Part shown: positions 45,089-62,583 of the stretch, one piece after another | How positions within the stretch are numbered: position 1 is the first letter of the stretch | Layout: every line of letters begins with the position of its first letter | Origin: Ancylostoma caninum | Taxonomy: Eukaryota; Nematoda; Chromadorea; Rhabditida; Ancylostomatidae | Assembly: GCA_037903475.1 (NCBI GenBank) | Contig: JBAJFG010000273.1 | Span: 1-64,000 of the forward strand | Direction: 5' to 3' | Length of the DNA stretch: 64,000 nucleotides | Position numbers and translations under genes: made by a program | The notes under the pieces: generated by a model | Told to the model about the DNA's origin: nothing | What the model saw: the letters and a program-made list of their open reading frames with translations, nothing else | The model's database searches: none

Positions 45089-47204
45089 GCTTTCGAGAGA
45101 GTAAGTATTGTAGAACTTGTTATGAGAATTGAGAAGCTTGGATTTCATCAAAACAATAGAAACTGGATCTTGCAGTATCTCAGCGGTAGAACAGTGTCCA
45201 TCGGTGTGCCACAAGGTGGAGTTCTATCGCTCCTTGCCGTTGTTCTATTGCACACTAGTGCATGTAGCCCTATGGGCGTACTACATCTCACCTATTATAA
45301 TCCTAACTTTAACGCATATTAATTTAATCACTCCTTTGAACTTTTGTAGTTTTACCCATACATATATCGTTAATCACATTCAAAACACTCATGCTAATAT
45401 CAGGATTAGTAAATCTCTCTCTATTTCCTGTTAACCCAGTCTATAGTAGTTAATGGCTCTTCCACACGTGTTTTATCTTTGAACGATTTCACATTTTCAT
45501 TCCGTGCTTGCGGTACGTGTAGCGCTGGGTGGTCAACCAATCGGACTCACTGAGTCTCCGATTCGCGACACCCCTGCTATCCCCGGAATACTGGAGAAGA
45601 ATGGGATTAAACGTAAACAGTTTTCAGATGATTTGAAAATTTATCACGAAGGCTCATGTGCTCGAGATGTAGCTGCCATTCAGTTGACAAGAAACGATTT
45701 AGTTCAGTGATCAAGGAACTGGCTGATTTTCTTGTCTGCTGAGAAAACGTTGCATCTTCGAATAGGAAACTCTAATATTGAAACTTTTCATAATATTTCT
45801 TCGGTCCCCATCAAGAGAGTAGGATCAGTTAGAGATTTGGGCTTTCATTATAATGAATCTCTTGGTTTTCCTGCCCATTACGAGAAAATCTGTCAGAAAG
45901 CAATGACACGTAATTTCCAGATTTTCAGAGCTCTGTCAATTAAGGATACGAACCCAATATTACTAGCGTATAAAATCTTAGTTAATCAGTTCTTTGTTGT
46001 CTGCTCTTCAGTCATCGGTGTAGCACCACCCTACTCATATGTATGTGAGACCGATATTGGAATGGGGTTCCACGGTCTTCAACCCCTACCGCAAACAAGA
46101 TGTTCTCATGTTTGAAAGAGTTCAGAATAATCACACTAGAAACTTGTTCATTAGAATGAGCGAAACCTTGTTCCAGCATTCCCAACTCAAGCATCACAAA
46201 GTGCTCGTCTTGGCCTAGCAACCCTTAAATCCAGACGAACAATGCTTGATATTTGCATGGTACATAAACTGCTTTACACCGCAACTAACATTAATGTTCT
46301 TGATTTTTTCAGCATTACACCCTTAATAACCTGGGGTGGCCCTTTTAAAAATCGCGTTTTCAAAACCTAAACGTGTCATAAGGGCAACTAGTTTCACTGT
46401 CAGGGCAGGAACTGCATACATCAAGATAAGCAGGAGAATCCCCACCAGATGTTCCAGCGCTTCGTTCAAACGATCTGTTTGATCCAAAACATGTGTAGCA
46501 TATGACTACTATACATTTTCTTAGTAAGGGTAACTGCTGAATCAGAAGTTGTCTTCTATCTGAATTGTGTATCCATAGCGTTGTAAATAAGACGCAATAA
46601 ATCATATCAAATCAAAAATTACTACATTGTGGAATACTCGAGCACTTAGATCGGATGATACTCCTTTGCACATTCAAATTACCTCGAGATCGCAATGGCA
46701 GGAAAGTTCAGTCCGGAAATTCATCCTCTTTCCCACTCCCCTTCATAACTTCATCCAGTGACTTATTCAATAATTGAGACAGTCATCATCATTCCAGTGA
46801 GCATGCACCGCTTATAGGGTAATCATTGATTCCATTCTTCCAATACTACAAGTTGCGAGAACCAAACAACCCAACAAACCCTTCCACTCCACCCTCATCT
46901 ACGAGTAAATCTCAGAAAGAAGATCAAGTTATAGATAGAATGATTCCTCTTTCCATAGACTTTCTTCCCGAACGAGAAAAATTTGAAAATTTTTGTGTGA
47001 ATCTTCCTCCCATCCCGATAGTACGGTTCTGCCAAACAAGTTCCCCTTTTCGAAAAGTTAAGAATTCTAACGAAAAATTCAGTTGCTGTGATTGACGCTG
47101 ATTTCCAATAAGGGACACTGTCTCATCCAAACTATTCAATGCCTCTTCCCGAGGACGTCAGGCGGACACTAAAATGGGATAACATGGGAATGTAAGTTGT
47201 TGTC

Positions 47205-48050
47205 CGAAAGCATCATCTTCTCGCTAATGGCATCGTCGTTATAACGTCATCCACCAGCCACGCGGAACGAATGCTAGCCAACTTTGACGAGGTGTGTGGA
47301 AGGGTCGGTCTACAACTTAATTCGACGAGAAAGACATTTACAAACAATAGATGGGTCCCGGATGTCCTATTCTCGCTCAACGGAACGACCACATTGTAGT
47401 GCTCCAACTATGTATACCTAAATCATTAACATGGTGGACGACTTCGTTCCAGAGCTAACGAAAAGCAGGAGGAAGCGAGTGTTTCACAGAGCTTACAATT
47501 AGAAGAGCACTGAGGATATAATGGAGAAGAGAAGAAAAAACAACGGACGCCGTGCCTACGTTCAACACCGGAGTACTCCCTGCATTAACGTACGTATCAG
47601 AAATCAGGTAAGCAGGTTGAGAATGCGGCCAGCGTTTTCAAACGCTCCAGCATGTGAGTGATGCTAGGAGCGACCCAGTTCGGGCAAGTTAGGAGAGAAT
47701 CCAAAGTTCAACACCACGTCAACATCCAAGGAACAGGGACTCTGTCGCTCCGGCCAAATTAAGCGAGATCAGGTGGGCCGTACACGTCTGCGTCTTACCG
47801 GCAACCGTTGGACAGTAGCCGCTAGCGACTGGACTCCACGAGACGTCAAGCACACAACAGGAAGACCACCGACTCGATGGTCAGACTTCTTCTTGAAGCA
47901 CTCAAAGGATGATGTGATGCGTTCGTGTATCTTGTGCATACAGAACCCATTGAGCAACTCTGGCACATGACAGGGAAAAATGAAAGGATTGCTGGCGCGC
48001 ACTCAACATACCCGAAGATCAACGGGAGTTAAGGTGATCAAAGTGATCTA
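47205..48050 (+). pseudogene. 3' fragment of an RTE LINE
   Basis: Homologous to the C-terminal third of the RTE at 23176-26592. Matching phrases include GRVGLQLN, NRWVPDVLFSLNGTT and WTPRDVKHTTGRPPTRWSD. It ends with the same short 3' tail (ATCAACGGGAGTTAAGGTGA). The FADD catalytic box reads LANG, and there are many stops and frameshifts, so it is long dead. 5'-truncation is usual for LINE copies. Confidence 0.9.
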
Positions 48051-50323
48051 GGCGTCACGCAATTTTAAACGATTTTCAAAGTTTTGCCAAGTCAATTCGA
48101 TTATAAAGCACTTTTTGCTTGTTTTCTTTTAATGTTTTGAGCATGCAGACATGCCAAACCTGGAATCACAAGCTTTCAGAAAAAGTGAATGTACAAGTAA
48201 CTCACAACTCCGATTAAAACTAAAACCACGAGCTTTTTTGCCAAGTTGAGAACGAGTGGGAAAGCAGTACCGTTCATCTTTCGCTATTTTCTGAAATGGC
48301 TAAGGGTAATTAGGTCAGGATCAAGCTTTAAAAACCAGTTGTTCGTTGAATGTGGAGATTCATGGAGTCTGAGTTTTAAGAGACGACAACATCGATTCGA
48401 ACACTGAACGAGTGGTAGGAACACTTGCCGTCAGACCTCAATATTGACGGTATACATGGGCTGAGTAGTCCTGATAAATCGCAAAACCGTAATGGCGTTT
48501 GGCACTGACCATTGCCAATTCAACAAAGGAAAAGGAATTTGACACCTTTTTGCTGATTCCCCATGAAACTGTATCGCCACGCAAAATTTTGTGCTGAAAA
48601 ATGTATAGGCGAGCACAGTCTTGCACCAAATTTGTCGCCTTGAAGAACAGAGTCGAATCCATTCTCTGCTTCTATTAGATTGTAACATAAGTTTCCGCAG
48701 TTTTCGCACAGGCATTTTCAAAGACTTCTAATAACTGAAAACCGATTGGGTTCCGCGCACATCCAGAGTTTTTTTAAAGCTCATGATCCCGCAAACATTA
48801 AGGAACGTGAGACCTATTTTTGCGTCTCATTTTGAAAGTGAAATGAACTCCGGAGTGAACCCTTCAATATCTCTAGATGTGCACGGAAATGCAAATTCGG
48901 TAACTGCTCTTCCACGAATAATAAATTCATCATAACATCGCATAAGGCCAACCAAATTTGAATGGAGTAGTCTCTAGCCATTCTTATTCTCCCTGGCAAT
49001 TTCTCTCCCTATTTTATTGTCATGCAGTCTCAGGCGCAGACACCAAACTTGGTAACGCAAAATTTTCACTGTGCCGTTTTTCTCTCCGGAGTTAGAGCGG
49101 ATCGAAGTGGGATTTCTTCCACTGTGGCTACAAACATCGACCATTTGCGGACAATAATCAGTGGGATTTTGGGGCAAGTTCCATGAGCTTTGTGGAAACC
49201 ACACCATTTTGCCACACCTCGTAAGGCGCCTTAATTTTGTTGGCCGAACTCTTTGGAAAGAAGAAGAACTCGCACAGGGATTTTTGATCGCGCTTTATGT
49301 AGCATAAATCTAGCTCTAACCATGCGCCGGTTATCAGATCACAAAACGTCTATTGCGAGAACCGATTCGCAAAAGATTAGTGAGTGACCCATAGCACTGG
49401 CCGACTCAGTTTTTTGCCTCGTAGTCCACACATTTCTAGAGCAGCGGAGTCAAGCTCCTGCTGAAAAACAGGCAAAAGGCTAGCGACTCTTGTGGTGTTT
49501 ACTTCGTTTGATATCTGTTGTTACAACCGAATAAAATCATTGTGTCAACATGATTACTTAGTTGTTCAAACGTTATGAGTGAATAGCTTTTTGCCTGTGT
49601 ATCACAGTCAAGCTTTCAACTCAGTATGTCAACCAAATACAATTGCTCACCTAAAATTAAACTTCTTGGGGGTTTCACCTACATCAACCACAGGTGCTCA
49701 CCTAAAATTAAACTTCCAGGAAGATCAAGGCAGGATCGTTCGGACGCAAAATGATTTCTTTTCATTCCGCAACAATAATTCGAAGAAACGTCTACATCGA
49801 TCTGCATTCACGCAAACCTCCACACACCACGGGGTAAGGGAGGTATCTAATGAAAACAATGCTACGGTTAGAGCAGGCGCAAAGTTAGGAGATTATCACA
49901 ATTTAGTTGTCCAAAGCCACCATCATATTTAATGTCGAGTAATCGGAGTTTGCTAAAAACTAGCGACTTGCTTCAACCACTATAATATTTAGTTCGGCAG
50001 AATTCCATCTTTGTACAAATTGTGAAGTACGTGGCAAAAGTTCGGGTGTTTATTTTTTTTAGCTGGAGCTATTTATGATTCATTATTCATAGCCTATACT
50101 CAAATTTTCTCATAGTTCTTAGGACAGATAATGTACTCCAGAGCAAGAACATAAATCCAAGAAATGAATCTGGATAGATCAGTTCTTTGAATGGAACAAA
50201 ACCACAGCACCATGACTAGAACATACGCAAAGAAATCTCAGTAATGATTTAAGCTTTTCAGTAATATCCATTCCTATAGAGAAATCACTACATATCCCAA
50301 ATCACAAGTGCTTTCGATACCTG
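48051..50323. other. No gene recognised
   Basis: An open frame at 49579-49932 (+) contains a short duplicated phrase (TGCTCACCTAAAATTAAACT twice, about 50 bp apart), but there is no domain or splice context. The rest holds nothing I can support. Confidence 0.4.
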
Positions 50324-50956
50324 CTCAGACAAAGTGCCGGAAATTCCGCAGCAGAATAGAGGCCTTCCGGAAATTCCGCAGCAGAATAAAACGGCATTCG
50401 GAAAAGCTGCAGCAGAAAGAGGTCCGCAGGCACAGAGACGCAGAGAAAAAGTGCCCCGGAATTTCCGCAGCAGAATAAAACGGTATTCGAAAAAACAGCA
50501 GCAGAAAAAGATCCGCAGGCAGAGAGACGCAGAGAAAAAAGTGCCCCGGAATTTCCGCGGCAGAAACGCAGGAGAACCCCAGAAGAGAAGAACTGCTCCG
50601 AGCTCCGGAAATTCCGCAGCAGGACACGTCATCTAATGAAGCGGCACATTGATTGATTGGCCGGTCGAATTTGCTGCGAAGCATCATCACTACCTATTCA
50701 CATCATCGTTGTTGCTCCTCATCTGTTACATCTTCTCGCAACAAATTTTCCGTATTCCACAGTCTTTATGTACCGGGTACGAAATCCACTGGTAGGATCA
50801 TGAGCTCAGCTCCTCGCGAGCGCATTACCTTGATTATGACTGTGTAATTCGGTCGCGCCTCACCTGATTTCAGCTCCGATGAGTACACTTCAGCAACATT
50901 TGGAGTTATTCAATGGTTTCCTTCTTTCCGCTGCTGTTGTGTGAACCGTTGGTATT

Positions 50957-50961
50957 GAGAG

Positions 50962-51022
<61 letters not shown>

Positions 51023-51234
51023 ACATGTGTGTGTGTTTGTGTGTGTATGTGTGTGTTTGTGTGTATGTGTGTGTGTTTGTGTGTATGTATGTATGTATGT
51101 ATGTATGTATGTATGTATGTATGTATGTATGTATGTATGTATGTATGTATGTATGTATGTATGTATGTATGTATGTATGTATGTATGTATGTATGTATGT
51201 ATGTATGTATGTATGTATGTATGTATGTATGTAT
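50957..51234 (+). repeat. GA and TATG microsatellites
   Basis: A GA run at about 50957-51018, GT-rich sequence to 51080, then a long pure TATG run to 51234. The TATG run resumes at 51513-51610 on the other side of the inserted MITE. Tetranucleotide runs give long YVCM and IHTY pseudo-proteins that are not genes. Confidence 0.95.
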
Positions 51235-51512
51235 CAGTGGCGGACGCAGGGGGGGCGGGGGGGGGGCGCGCCCCCCCCGAGAATGGGTCGCCAAATTTTC
51301 GAAATTACTTTACAATACAAATAAAAATCTTGTGTTAGTTTATTTTTAATTGTTTATTTTTATTATTATTTTTAATATATTTTTTATTTATTGTTTATTA
51401 TTATAATTAATATTATTATTAATTTTATTTTCCGTCTGGGTCCCCAAAACGGCGGAGACCCCACTTTTCTTCCCACGCCCCCCCTCCCGCCCACTTTCTG
51501 CGTCCGCCACTG
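51235..51512 (+). mobile_element. hAT-like MITE (copy 2, 278 bp)
   Basis: Same TIRs and nearly the same sequence as 4950-5230, differing mainly in homopolymer length. The flanking 8 bases are identical (GTATGTAT), although the surrounding microsatellite makes that match weak evidence. The pair is so alike that transposition was recent. Confidence 0.88.
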
Positions 51513-51786
51513 GTATGTATGTATGTATGTATGTATGTATGTATGTATGTATGTATGTATGTATGTATGTATGTATGTATGTATGTATGTATGTATGTAT
51601 GTATGTATGTGTGACCATCGTTTCGGAATTTGCGCATCAAAATACTTGTTCGGAATTCCCGCAGTAGAATACCGGAATTTTCGCAGAAGAATACCGGAAA
51701 TTCCGCAGCAGGACAGCAGAAAAACCGACTGTTTACCTGCGGAAATTCCGGTATTCTGCTGCGGAAATTCCGGCACTTTGTCCGAG

Positions 51787-53207
51787 TGTGGCAGAGATCG
51801 ATAGAATGAACTGCACTTCTATGACATTACTATCAAATAACGACTAGCGGTACTTTAATTTTAAAAGAAGCAGGCTCCAGACGAGATCACACCAACAAAA
51901 CATGAGATCCAAATGGAGCATTGTCCTTCTCAGGGCTATACCACGTGGCCTTACAGCGAAAGCGATGGTGAACACAATGGGAAAACTCCATTTACACGTA
52001 GACCCGAGCCAACTAACAATGCTCTGCCAACAAATGTATCGACTGGTATTGATGGCTTCACCTCCCGCCTCTACCTAAGCACAGAAACGGGAAAGGAAAC
52101 TAAAACAGTAGTATGTCCACCAATTACGACTTAATTTCGAGTTGAAAGTACCAAAGTCAGACCCACGTGAACTGCCAAACAATACAGGCAGCAAAACACT
52201 GTTTCAAAATCATGTGCTATTAACTTCCATTGCAGAAAGCAAAAATCGAACCGCTAATATTATCCACTCAAACTCTTGCAAGTCACAATCATTGTAAAAT
52301 GTCTAATGAGGCCTCCTTCTGCCTTTGTGGTGAAGGTTAAAATTACAAGATACTCAACCATCGCAATTTGCACGCAGTCAACGCCTTGTTTCCTGAAGCA
52401 CTCCGATCGTAGCAGACAGATTCACTTGTAACAACAACACTTGTCAACATCTACACGTGCGTTCCAAATCTACCGCTCATCTTCAACGACGGAGCTATAT
52501 GGGCGCTATCAGAAGCATCAGCATTAATCATAATAAAGGCCAAATATGATCAGCAAGAAAGAACCTTCTAATTGCTTCTGATTCCTTGAAGAGCTGCGCA
52601 GGCACTGAGTGATGCTTGCTGATAGCGCACACTGAATTACATCGTTCTAGCACTATACCATTGCTCTGAGCTGTCCGTCTTTCGCGGACACTCAAGGTAG
52701 TCTTACTAAGTTCTGCCCTCTGTCATGCTAATGCGCTTCTCCATTTACGCATTACTCCTGATGCTTGTGGCGTTTCGTCTGCATAAACAGTTCACTCATC
52801 ACCAGCTGCAATGCTCCTCTATCTATGAATGCCTGACTCCTCCCCTTAACAATTTTGCAATGGATCTGTGTGTTGTGAATTTTCCCTGCGTGTGGAAGCG
52901 CCGGTAAAACCCACTCTGATGACATATATATATGAGGGGACATGAATGACAGCTCTTTACCATAAACATCATATTTCGTGTTTTTTTTAGCACATCGGAC
53001 TAAAACCAACGTTTAATGATTTCAAATAGAGTTGATGTTGGGAATGGTGCATTCCAAACGAAAAAGGTGGTGTATGAGACTCAGCTAGTAGGTCTTTCAT
53101 CAACCTTTCCACTGCTGTCTGCTGCATTAGGAAAGTTTTGTGAGCAGTGGTAGTTCTTCGTTCATCGCATATGACTTACTTCCGTTTTCGTAAAGATGTA
53201 GGCTTAT
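51787..53207. other. No gene recognised
   Basis: No exon, TIR pair or tandem repeat that I can support. Confidence 0.4.
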
Positions 53208-53216
53208 TTTTCAATT

Positions 53217-53427
53217 GGATGTGTATCATCGTGAGGGAAAACGGGGCGTGGCATAGTTCTGCGATTGGTCCGTTCAAATCCTCTTCCCGCCCTCAACGGT
53301 TGACTCGATCCCTTCGCGCGCGATTCCACTATACGTAAACATGAAGAATTTGAATGCGACCGAGGACGAGTTGATCGTGAAATGAGGGAAGTCTCCGCCT
53401 CGTTTTCCCTCACGATAATACACACCC
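53217..53427. mobile_element. Mutator-like MITE, 211 bp, exact 9-bp target duplication
   Basis: The ends GGATGTGTATCATCGTGAGG and the complement of GGGTGTGTATTATCGTGAGG extend as TIRs of about 32 bp with few mismatches. They are flanked by TTTTCAATT at 53208-53216 and 53428-53436. A 9-bp duplication fits the Mutator-like group. Non-coding. Confidence 0.85.
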
Positions 53428-53436
53428 TTTTCAATT

Positions 53437-54576
53437 TAACTGGTTTCTAAATATTTGTTTCGTTCTGTTTTGCGTTGTTTTCCAGATATGTGGATTCAAA
53501 ATTGGTACTGAGATTGTCAGGCTTTTTTTATTATTAAGGAACAGTAGCAATGTTAGTTGACTGCTCAAAATACTCTGACAAAGAAGAATGTTTCATTTGT
53601 TTCGTTTTTTCCTATGCCATTATCCGAGTACTTCTTGTCATTTTGATAAACTTCTCATCAATAAGGTTTCTTTTGAACAGTCTGCATCGGAAACAGTGCG
53701 ACGAACTTCAAAACAGTCCATAAAAATCTCATTTTCCCAATGAATCGATGTGTGCACGTAATTTTGCGTGAATACATAAATCTGCGACATGTACCTGGCG
53801 TGATGAAGCGACACGAGGGCCCCATCCGTCGCGTCGCGATTATTGTGACTGTTGCTGCGACGTCGTCGCGAGGCGAAAAAAGTGTGTAAACATTCTTTTT
53901 CACTTATAGAACTTTATTACCAAATACGACCAAATAGATCCAAGACAAGTGCACTAAATCATTGATGTGACCCGGATTGTACCGTTTTTAGATCATGGCT
54001 ATGGCTATAACAAGGAATCACAGTAATTGTTTCAAAATTGATAGAATTCAATAAATTCTAAAATAGCTTAATACTGTAAGGTCCCGCTATTCGACAAGAA
54101 CACGAGACTATAGGGGATGTCAGAGTAAGCAGGTACGGTACAACTACAAAAACAAATGGTCCTGAGAGTCACATTCAGAGATATCTAAGAGAAATGCTTA
54201 ATAAAAGAAAAGGGACAACCACCTTCAGGTTAAGAGTAAACGGGTAAAGAACACTAGAGAAATCTTATGAAATGAAAAGAACATACTAGCCTCTAACTCG
54301 CTTTACGATTTATGTTACCCAATTCACAAATGCAGTAGAGGCAGTAAGCGAGAATGGAGTGGAAGTTTACAAAAATTACCACTTAAACACAACTATGAGC
54401 AGAACTAGCCCTTGGGGCTGAACCATAACTGGTACTGCAAGTTTCTGCTAAAATTATTACCAAAAATAATTTCCCATTAGAAACAGGCAGCAATAATGAC
54501 AATAAACAAAGGAAATTCAAGAATTTGCAAGCAATTCCGAAAGGGTATTGGTGACAAAGATATCGCTAACGAACGC
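53437..54576. other. No gene recognised; region downstream of pcyt-1
   Basis: AT-rich. It presumably contains the pcyt-1 3' UTR in its right part; I could not place a polyadenylation signal with confidence. Confidence 0.4.
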
Positions 54577-59673
<5,097 letters not shown>

Positions 59674-59681
59674 GGACAGCT
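59674..59681 (-). promoter_or_regulatory. Candidate spliced-leader acceptor of pcyt-1
   Basis: CATTTCTAG with the AG at 59681-59680 lies six bases upstream of the ATG, typical spacing for trans-spliced nematode messages. Sequence inference only. Confidence 0.45.
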
Positions 59682-60423
59682 AGAAATGAGCAGCTTTCTG
59701 CGGTGGTCTCGAAACGCTCTTATCTTTCCCTGCAAAGACTATTTTTGCACTGAATGGAAGTAAAACCGCGAACGTAAAGGGGTTTTTACAGTTTTCAGCA
59801 TTGCGCGACGCGGCAAGGCGAAAGAAGTGAACCGCTGCGAGCTCACTTCTCGCCTCGCAATGAACTTCCAATTTGCTGCCGCAAAGAACGCCACGAAGCA
59901 TACCTTGCCGCAGCCCACAGGGCGAGCTCGCAAACTGACGCGCCGCGGCAAAAACTGTGGAAGGACCCCCCCCCCCTTGAGGCAGATGAGGCTGCGAGCT
60001 CGCACTGCGTTGACGCTGCTTATGCTCAAGCATAGGGCAACAGAAAAGGAATTAAGCAGGTTTCACATTTTCCAATTCGCGACGCGGCGTGGTGCGAGAA
60101 GTTACCCGCGCGCGGGAAACTTTCCGCTCTGGAAGTTGCGCCGGATGTGCCGCGCCAACGAACACCCCTGACCATTCGACTCCGCGACTAGCAGAACGAG
60201 CTCGCAAAATGCCGCGGAGGGCTCGCGCGAGGCAAAATCTCTGAAAGCCCCCCTGCTCGGGGTACTTGCCGCGCAAGCTCGCTCTGCGTTGCCGCGCTCA
60301 ATCCTTCATCATAAGGGCGTCGCGGCACAACTCTGAAACCCGCTTTAGCAAAACGGCGAAAGCTAGAAGGCACAGTTTCAGACAATCGTGTCGGGACCAC
60401 ATAGCGAAATCAGCCTCGCCCTT

Positions 60424-60630
60424 TTCAGATACTTGATGCGGCCGGGCGCTTGGCCGGTGAGCGCCCGGCTGCGCAGAGCACGCTCCAAAGAGAGGGTCTA
60501 GACAGTGGTCCCGCAGCGATTTTGCAGCCGCAACGACAGGACCGTCTATGTAGACCCTCTCCTTGGAATGTGCTCTCTCTTCAGATCTGGCGCGGCCGAG
60601 CGCTTGGCCGGCGAGCGCCCGGCCGCGCCA
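60424..60630. repeat. Paired GC-rich hairpins
   Basis: Two similar 50-bp segments (60424-60474 and 60578-60630), each following TTCAGAT and each a hairpin with GCCGGGCGC- or GCCGAGCGC-like arms around TTGGCCGG. The sequence between them is itself inverted (GAGAGGGTCTAGAC against GTAGACCCTCTC). Resembles a small MITE with subterminal hairpins. Confidence 0.7.
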
Positions 60631-60843
60631 AGTGTCTGAGTTTGAATGGATTCTTGTTCTGACACGTTAGATCGCTCTATGCTTGTCAATAAATCTGCGT
60701 TATAACTTGTGACTGTGGAAAGATCATTTACTGAAGTGAGTTGTATAGAAGACGAAGGCATGACTCTCACATAATGATACGCTTAACCTGATTCAGCTAA
60801 TGTGGCAGACAACTCACCATCTCGCCAACGAGAACCATTTTAG

Positions 60844-61047
60844 GGCAATTTGTACTGACTGTGTGCGTTAGACGCACGCATTTATTTGCGAAGGATTTCC
60901 CATGAAGACCGGCATGTGCATCCTGAATGAAAAGAAGGTGCGACGACTGGCCGTAAACGCGTGCGTCTGAGCTGCGTCAGCGGCTCGCCCTATCCTTCAT
61001 CGTATAGGCTCGCGCACGTGAAACGCACGCATCTAGTACAAATTGCC
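60844..61047 (+). mobile_element. MITE, family with GGGCAATTT ends (copy 2)
   Basis: The ends GGCAATTTGTACT and AGTACAAATTGCC are exact complements. The interior is homologous to 14261-14507. It is nested in the foldback element upstream of pcyt-1. Non-coding. Confidence 0.75.
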
Positions 61048-61995
61048 TTTTTTCTTTTTCTTGGAGTAGAACATGTTCTACGTCATGCCGCCTGGTTTCG
61101 GAAGTGAGTGGGCGTCTTTTCATCACCAAACAAGTCAGCATCCGTTCATCGGCACCTTTAACATAATGAACATCGATATTTTTGAGGTTTATGTTGAAAA
61201 AGCAGCAGTGTAGTGTTTGTGAAGCCTCTCAAGCATCAGTATAGACAAATGAACAAAGTGACGCACACTCCTCGACCGACAAGCATGGAGTGATCTGACA
61301 GTCAGAACAAGAACCCCTTTAAAGAGCGAGGCTGATTGCGCCATGTGGTCCCGACACGATTGTCTGAAACTGTGCCTTCTCGCTTTCGCCGTTTTGCTAA
61401 TTCCTTTTCTGTGCATAGGGCGTAGCGCGGCGCGTCAAAACTGTAAAAACACCTTAAGTTAGTCAAAACACAGTCGGCGCGAATTATCTGGATGCGTGAA
61501 CGAGCGAAATTCCAACAATAAACGAATTGCGATCGCCTCCAATCGATAGAACTATAAAGATGAATGTCCGCACAGTTTATCCTTGATTTATGAAATTGCC
61601 ACACTTCCTTGGTCTTCCGCTTCAACCCCTACGAGACAAGGTCGCCGCTTCCCCGATTGTGAAATCGACTACTGGATCTAAAGAGTTGCACTAATATGAA
61701 TATGCACTAATATAAATACAGTGCTACAATACAACAACTGTTCTCCGATTGAAGTGGATACCACAGGTACACTAATGTACATTTATTGGAGTGGAGCATT
61801 ATGCAGGAAAAATAGCCAAATGCATGAGATACATTCCTCTGCCTCAGTGGAAGTCGTGAGTCGCCAGCCATAATCACATAGAATGTGGAGGAATGAAAAG
61901 GAAGGCGTTGAAGTGATTCATTCGTGTTGTAATACACAAAAGATACGAGAAATCGCCGAGCGCTGTAGGCAGTGTCTCATGTTAGGGAACATACA

Positions 61996-62146
61996 GAGAA
62001 CTCCAAACGTACGTAGACAAGAGTCGAGACCGCGGCGCGGCTCTCTTGGGCAGAGTCACGGGAGCTCAGCATAGTGTGCGCCTGCGTCTCTGCCCAAGAG
62101 AGCCGCGCCGCGGTCTAGACTCTTGTCTATGTACGTTTGGAGTTTC
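61996..62146. repeat. 59-bp-arm GC-rich hairpin
   Basis: The arms at 61996-62055 and 62088-62146 share GAGACCGCGGCGCGGCTCTC and differ at only a few positions. The loop is about 32 bases. The ends carry GAACTCCAAAC like the MITE at 40041, so this is probably a related MITE or a strong hairpin-forming repeat. Confidence 0.8.
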
Positions 62147-62583
62147 CTATATCTCGTGTAACGAGTCTCAGGATGGTTCAAATATCTTATCGCTAAATAC
62201 GTGTTCGGTAGCAAGGGAAGGCGCGACTGCATTTCAAGGCTCCAATTACGGCATAAAACAGAAAGATTCCAATTAATAAATAGATTTTGCCCAATCTTAT
62301 CCATTTGGAATGAAAAGCATGAAAATTCAATGTAAAACCAGAAGATCGAATGGGCAAGCATCCTTCCTGCAAAACATGAACTTCCCAACATAGCTGGAAT
62401 AGTGGGGAGACAGCCTTCGCGAAAATGAAGGTTGTCGTGAAGGTTATCTCTCACACAGGTGAGGGAGGGCATGAGGAGCTGGGGAGGGGGTATTTACTCC
62501 TTGGTTTTTCGTAAATGCAAATTTAATGGCTGTACTTATTTATTTATTCTCATTTATTTGTTTATAATTATTTTTATTTATTT

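Larger units (their letters stand above)
43540..46615 (+). pseudogene. Decayed CR1/Jockey-group LINE (RT region)
   Basis: The order of conserved blocks is that of a CR1-like reverse transcriptase. PYLRDMLEKKDRLYRLAKA forms the linker, then HALTPDRIPFHF, YVTPVLKK, NYRPVSITSVFCRIFENSIE and NQHGFVEGRS. DFVK/AFERV follows, split by an insertion. SIGVPQGGVLS comes next, then QFSDDLKIY in place of the YADD-type box, and PYRKQDVLMFERVQ toward the C-terminus. Several stops and frameshifts, a 558-bp insertion and a disrupted stretch at 45250-45510 make it inactive. The 3' end is A-rich near 46600. The endonuclease is not seen. Confidence 0.85.
50324..51786. mobile_element. TIR/foldback element with reiterated ends, 1.46 kb
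   Basis: The 35-bp termini are inverted: CTCAGACAAAGTGCCGGAAA onward at the left and its complement at 51752-51786, with one mismatch. The motif CCGGAAATTCCGCAGCAGAA is repeated inside both ends (50335-50640 and 51650-51780), as in foldback elements with iterated termini. The interior contains GA and TATG microsatellites and the second copy of the 280-bp hAT-like MITE. No transposase; superfamily unassigned. Confidence 0.75.
59777..61456. mobile_element. Foldback/TIR element upstream of pcyt-1
   Basis: Near-terminal inverted stretches AAGGGGTTTTTACAGTTTT (left) and AAGGTGTTTTTACAGTTTT (complement of right) continue into GCGCG-rich sequence. A long internal inverted pair is 60340-60425 against 61310-61400, sharing TTTCAGACAATCGTGTCGGG. 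The interior is GC-rich, contrasting with the surrounding DNA, and holds two further small elements. The left end is about 104 bp from the pcyt-1 start codon. Boundaries approximate; superfamily unassigned. Confidence 0.6.

Noticed and set aside
50890..51804. Open frames encoding YVCM or IHTY repeats
   Set aside because: Direct translation of the TATG microsatellite; no gene.
59680..60171. Open frames on both strands upstream of pcyt-1
   Set aside because: They lie in the GC-rich foldback element, overlap each other on opposite strands, and have no recognisable domain.
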